NCBI RefSeq assembly: GCF_023273855.1
Contig: NZ_CP096884.1
Location: forward strand, 372,001-436,000
Reading direction: 5' to 3'
Length of the DNA: 64,000 bases
From: Seonamhaeicola sp. ML3
Lineage (GTDB): Bacteria > Bacteroidota > Bacteroidia > Flavobacteriales > Flavobacteriaceae
This document shows, one piece after another, positions 60,542-64,000 of this stretch (the stretch's first letter is position 1; each line of letters begins with the position of its first letter). The notes under the pieces are model-generated. The model searched no databases. It was given only the letters and a program-made list of their open reading frames with translations, and was not told where the DNA came from. Both the position numbers and the translations under genes were made by a program.

Positions 60542-62143
60542 ATGTTTGAAATTTCGCAATTAAAAGAAAAAAAACTCTCTGACTTACAAGAGATTGCAAA
60601 AGAATTAAGTATCCCTAAGTACCGTTCTTTAAAAAAACTAGATCTAGTATACCAAATACTAGACCACCAAGCAGCTAACCCAAAAGCCGTAGCGCAACCA
60701 AAACCTGCAACAGAAGAAAGTAAGCCAAAACCTAAAAGACAAAGGCAACGCATACAAAAACCAAATGCTAACGCCACAAAGGATGCTCCAATAGAAGAAG
60801 CAACCAAACAAGAAGTCCAAGAACCAAGAAAACAAGACCAGAAGAAAGAAGAGGTTAAAAAAGAGGACGCTCCTAGACAGGAAAACAAACCTAAACCTCA
60901 AGGGAATCAGCAAAAGCAACATCAACACAAAAATCAACATAGAAACCAACATCATAAAGGCCAAAAAGGCAATGTTGATAGTGGTAACAAAGACAATAGA
61001 AATCGTTACCGTGAACCTGATTATGAGTTTGATGCCATAATAGAAAGTGAAGGCGTTCTCGATATTATGCAAGATGGCTATGGGTTTTTAAGATCCTCAG
61101 ATTATAATTACCTATCATCTCCAGACGATATTTATGTATCCCAATCACAGATCAGACTATTTGGTTTAAAGAAGGGAGATACCGTACTTGGTAACGTAAG
61201 ACCTCCAAAGGAGGGTGAAAAATATTTCCCTTTAATCAAGGTTAACCAAATCAACGGACAGAAACCTGAGGTAGTAAGAGACCGTGTTTCTTTTGAGCAT
61301 TTAACGCCTTTATTCCCTAAGGAAAAGTTTGATATCGCTGAAAAACAAAGCACTATTTCAACTAGAATAATGGATTTATTCTCTCCCATAGGAAAAGGCC
61401 AACGTGGTATGATTGTATCGCAGCCAAAAACTGGTAAAACGATGTTACTAAAAGACGTTGCTAATGCCATAGCAGCTAACCATCCGGAGGTTTATCAAAT
61501 GATTCTATTAATTGATGAACGTCCTGAGGAAGTTACCGACATGCAGCGCAATGTTCGTGGTGAAGTTATCGCTTCAACTTTCGACAAAGAAGCACATGAG
61601 CACGTAAAAATTGCAGATATCGTTTTAGAAAAAGCAAAACGTTTGGTAGAATGTGGTCATGATGTTGTAATACTTCTAGATTCCATTACTCGTTTAGCTA
61701 GAGCCTATAATACAGTACAACCAGCTTCTGGTAAAATATTAAGTGGTGGTGTAGATGCTAACGCTTTACACAGGCCAAAACGTTTCTTTGGTGCTGCCAG
61801 AAATATTGAAAATGGTGGTTCTTTAACTATTATAGCTACAGCACTCACAGAAACTGGTTCTAAAATGGACGAGGTTATCTTCGAAGAATTTAAAGGAACA
61901 GGTAATATGGAACTTCAGTTAGATAGAAAGATATCTAACCGTAGAATATTCCCAGCTATCGACCTTACCTCGTCAAGTACTCGTAGAGATGACTTATTAC
62001 TAGATGAAAGTACCATACAACGTATGTGGGTATTACGTAAATACCTAGCCGACATGAACCCTGTTGAAGCCATGGAATTCACAAACGAACGCTTTAAGCA
62101 AACCAGAAATAACGAAGAGTTTTTAATATCCATGAATGGATAA
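60542..62143 (+). CDS. rho: Transcription termination factor Rho, with a long N-terminal insertion
   Basis: An RNA-dependent hexameric ATPase, 533 residues against about 420 in E. coli. The N-terminal helical bundle ([18 protein letters not shown]) is followed from about residue 42 to 155 by a region rich in K, Q, P, N and H. The RNA-binding OSN/CSD part begins near [20 protein letters not shown]. Walker A is [10 protein letters not shown] with K299, and Walker B is [13 protein letters not shown]. The insertion is usual for Bacteroidota. Confidence 0.97.
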   Translation: MFEISQLKEKKLSDLQEIAKELSIPKYRSLKKLDLVYQILDHQAANPKAVAQPKPATEESKPKPKRQRQRIQKPNANATKDAPIEEATKQEVQEPRKQDQKKEEVKKEDAPRQENKPKPQGNQQKQHQHKNQHRNQHHKGQKGNVDSGNKDNRNRYREPDYEFDAIIESEGVLDIMQDGYGFLRSSDYNYLSSPDDIYVSQSQIRLFGLKKGDTVLGNVRPPKEGEKYFPLIKVNQINGQKPEVVRDRVSFEHLTPLFPKEKFDIAEKQSTISTRIMDLFSPIGKGQRGMIVSQPKTGKTMLLKDVANAIAANHPEVYQMILLIDERPEEVTDMQRNVRGEVIASTFDKEAHEHVKIADIVLEKAKRLVECGHDVVILLDSITRLARAYNTVQPASGKILSGGVDANALHRPKRFFGAARNIENGGSLTIIATALTETGSKMDEVIFEEFKGTGNMELQLDRKISNRRIFPAIDLTSSSTRRDDLLLDESTIQRMWVLRKYLADMNPVEAMEFTNERFKQTRNNEEFLISMNG

Positions 62144-62167
62144 CCTTTACCAACTAAACTAAACCCT

Positions 62168-62208
62168 AAAAAGCCTCATTACTTGTTTGTTTTGAGGCTT
62201 TTTTTTTG
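62168..62208 (+). terminator. Intrinsic terminator of rho
   Basis: An 11-bp stem AAAAAGCCTCA/TGAGGCTTTTT, a 14-nt loop, and a run of nine or more T. Confidence 0.88.
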
Positions 62209-62269
62209 GTTCTAATGAACCGTTCAGAACAATTCTTTTAGTCTGTGCACAAATAAGTCCACACAAAAT

Positions 62270-62298
62270 AAAAAAGCCTTTCATTTCTGAAAGGCTTT
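62270..62298 (-). terminator. Intrinsic terminator of rpsT
   Basis: On the minus strand: AAAGCCTTTCA/TGAAAGGCTTT with a 4-nt loop and a T-run, 26 nt after the rpsT stop. Confidence 0.85.
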
Positions 62299-62323
62299 CA
62301 AATATCTTTTTTGGTGACTTATC

Positions 62324-62575
62324 CTAAAGTGCAGAAACGTGTTTTGCTAAACCAGATTTAAGGTTTGCAGCTTTGTTAGCATGAATAACGTTCTTCTTAG
62401 CTAACTTATCCAACATAGAAACAACTTGAGGAAATAAAGCCTCAGCTTCTTTCTTGTCTGAAAGCTCACGTAATTTCTTAATAGCGTTACGTGTAGTTTT
62501 GTGTTGATATCTGTTTATCACACGCTTAGCTTCGTTACTTCTAATTCTTTTTAATGCTGACTTATGATTTGCCAT
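62324..62575 (-). CDS. rpsT: 30S ribosomal protein S20
   Basis: 83 residues with the family N-terminus [15 protein letters not shown] and a basic helical rest. It lies 26 nt downstream of the tRNA-Glu gene on the same strand. Confidence 0.97.
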   Translation of the reverse strand: MANHKSALKRIRSNEAKRVINRYQHKTTRNAIKKLRELSDKKEAEALFPQVVSMLDKLAKKNVIHANKAANLKSGLAKHVSAL

Positions 62576-62601
62576 GTTGTTTTTTTCTTTATAAAAAATT
62601 G

Positions 62602-62673
62602 TAGCCCGTAGGGGAATCGAACCCCTCTTACCAGGATGAAAACCTGGCGTCCTAGCCGATAGACGAACGGGCC
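62602..62673 (-). tRNA. tRNA-Glu (anticodon TTC)
   Basis: A 72-nt cloverleaf on the minus strand: acceptor stem GGCCCGT/ACGGGCT, D-arm with GGCTAGGAC, anticodon arm CCAGG-TTTTCAT-CCTGG with anticodon TTC (62638-62640 on the plus strand), and a T-arm GAGGGGTTCGATTCCCCTA. The discriminator is A and no CCA is encoded. There is a G-U pair at the top of the acceptor stem. Confidence 0.97.
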
Positions 62674-62723
62674 ATTTAGGTTACTTCATTATTTAATGAG
62701 CATGCAATTCGTGATTGCGGATG

Positions 62724-62731
62724 CAAAAATA
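62724..62731 (-). promoter_or_regulatory. Promoter -7 box for tRNA-Glu (and probably rpsT)
   Basis: On the minus strand the sequence is TATTTTTG, exact to TAnnTTTG, 51-58 nt upstream of the mature tRNA 5' end. No other promoter is visible between tRNA-Glu and rpsT. Confidence 0.5.
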
Positions 62732-62786
62732 CAACTATTTTTAAATGTTGCAATACTTATGCATTTTTTTTTGAAAAAATTTTAAT

Positions 62787-64000
62787 CTAATAAGCTTTTG
62801 CAAATAAAACCCTGCCTTTAGAAGGATTTCCAGAGTACACACAAGTACCTGTTTCTTCTTTAGAATCTAACGGAATACAACGAATGGTTGCTTTTGTAAG
62901 CTCCTTAATTTTTTCTTCGGTTTCATTAGTACCATCCCAATGTGCAGAAACAAACCCACCTTTACCTTCTAAAACTTCCTTAAACTCATTAAAAGTTTCT
63001 ACTGGGGTGATATGCTCATTTCTAAAGTCTAAAGCTTTGTTAAATAGGTTTTCCTGCATCTCTTCTAACAAATCTTCAATAACAACTGTAATTCTATCTA
63101 AAATTACGGTTTGCTTGCTCAAAGTGTCCCTTCTAGCGACTTCTACAGTTTCATTTTCTAGATCTTTTGGTCCAATTGCAATTCTTAAAGGAACCCCCTG
63201 TAACTCATGTTGGGCAAACTTTGCTCCAGGACGTAATGTATCCCTTTTATCAAATTTAACAGAAATACCTCGATCTCTTAAATCACTGATAATGTCTTCG
63301 GCTACTTTACTAATGGCTTCAAACTGCTCCTCACTTTTATATATTGGCACCACAACGACTTGGTAAGGTGCTAAATTTGGAGGTAGTACTAATCCGTTGT
63401 CATCACTATGGGTCATGATTAGAGCACCCATCAATCGCGTAGATACTCCCCAAGAAGTTGCCCAGACATAATCCTGTTTTCCTTCTTTTGTAGCGTACTT
63501 AACATCAAATGCTTTCGCAAAATTTTGTCCTAAAAAGTGGGATGTTCCAGCCTGTAACGCTTTTCCATCTTGCATCAAAGCTTCTATACAATAGGTATCC
63601 TCGGCTCCTGCAAAACGTTCACTTTCTGTTTTTACACCTTGTATAACCGGTATAGCCATGAAGTTTTCAACAAAATTGGCGTAAACATTATTCATTTGCT
63701 TAGTTTCTTCTATAGCTTCAGCTTTAGTGGCATGTGCTGTATGGCCTTCTTGCCATAAAAATTCAGCAGTCCTTAAAAACAATCGTGTTCGCATTTCCCA
63801 ACGAACCACATTTGCCCATTGGTTAATCAATATGGGTAGATCTCTGTAAGATTGGATCCAATTCCTGTAGGTATTCCATATAATGGCCTCACTTGTTGGT
63901 CTAACAACCAACTCTTCTTCTAACCTAGCTTCGGGGTCTACCCTTAACTTACCTGGTTTATCTGGATCATTTTGCAATCTGTAATGTGTTACAACTGCAC
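62787..64000 (-). CDS. proS: Prolyl-tRNA synthetase, 5' end beyond the window
   Basis: The frame is open to the end of the window; about 403 of an expected 490 residues are present. Motif 2 is [20 protein letters not shown] and motif 3 is [30 protein letters not shown] and the C-terminal zinc-binding-like extension with [18 protein letters not shown] are typical of the archaeal/eukaryotic-type ProRS without the editing insertion, which is common in Bacteroidota. Confidence 0.95.
   Translation of the reverse strand, partial: AVVTHYRLQNDPDKPGKLRVDPEARLEEELVVRPTSEAIIWNTYRNWIQSYRDLPILINQWANVVRWEMRTRLFLRTAEFLWQEGHTAHATKAEAIEETKQMNNVYANFVENFMAIPVIQGVKTESERFAGAEDTYCIEALMQDGKALQAGTSHFLGQNFAKAFDVKYATKEGKQDYVWATSWGVSTRLMGALIMTHSDDNGLVLPPNLAPYQVVVVPIYKSEEQFEAISKVAEDIISDLRDRGISVKFDKRDTLRPGAKFAQHELQGVPLRIAIGPKDLENETVEVARRDTLSKQTVILDRITVVIEDLLEEMQENLFNKALDFRNEHITPVETFNEFKEVLEGKGGFVSAHWDGTNETEEKIKELTKATIRCIPLDSKEETGTCVYSGNPSKGRVLFAKAY

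Noticed and set aside
1-64000. CRISPR arrays, prophage, integrases, insertion sequences, rRNA genes
   Set aside because: No repeat-spacer pattern, transposase, phage structural gene or rRNA was seen on either strand; only one tRNA gene was found.

Overview
The window looks like a chromosomal segment of a marine-type member of the Flavobacteriaceae (Bacteroidota). The evidence is the low G+C content, promoter -7 boxes of the form TAnnTTTG, almost no Shine-Dalgarno sequences, type IX secretion genes (a DUF5103 plug-type protein and porT), a TamL-type outer-membrane lipoprotein, a short 287-residue primary sigma factor, a Rho with a long basic insertion, and many families restricted to Bacteroidota (DUF4846, DUF4293, BT_3928, DUF1599 pairs). 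I saw no phage, transposase, integrase, CRISPR array or toxin-antitoxin module. The only repetitive DNA is a set of short intergenic REP-like palindromes.

Layout. 0-5 kb: the end of a methyltransferase, a DUF423 membrane protein, apbE with a small upstream partner, an SLC13 transporter, DUF4846 and a small cysteine-containing protein. 5-11.3 kb: a complete nqrABCDEF operon on the minus strand (sodium-pumping NADH:quinone reductase); ApbE nearby is the flavin transferase its NqrB and NqrC subunits need. 11.4-24 kb: T9SS plug, apaG, two NRDE/DUF6695 proteins, proline catabolism (pruA), a large secreted beta-propeller/PHP hydrolase, a TPR protein, rsmG, and a fatty-acid desaturase with an aminotransferase. 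24-33 kb: an orphan response regulator, the trkH/trkA potassium system, menG-porT, an rRNA methyltransferase and tamL. 33-39 kb: fbaA, accD, rpsO-pnp. 38.7-42 kb: three small exported proteins, two of them a recent duplication, then the only gene-free stretch above 300 bases, then a serine hydrolase. 42-46.7 kb: a LysR regulator divergent from a small membrane protein plus an SbtA-type bicarbonate transporter, then rpoD, a BLUF blue-light sensor and rpe. 46.7-53.5 kb: two CBS-pair proteins, clpS, prmA, tpiA, a TlpA-like lipoprotein, an ABC permease, a DoxX-like BT_3928 protein and DUF1599, with REP-like repeats between them. 53.6-64 kb: folP, cdaA (c-di-AMP synthase), an exporter, truA, a phosphoesterase, rho, rpsT, tRNA-Glu and the 3' part of proS.

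Most of the window is core metabolism. The most interesting items are the small bicarbonate-uptake locus with its own regulator and an undescribed small membrane protein; a genuine Shine-Dalgarno sequence in front of rpoD in a lineage that normally ignores such sites; an AccD without the cysteines of its zinc ribbon; an atypical flavinylation motif in NqrB; the duplicated exported-protein cluster; and several starts and terminators that overlap in unusual ways, including a probable CTG start and ATGs that come from repeat DNA.
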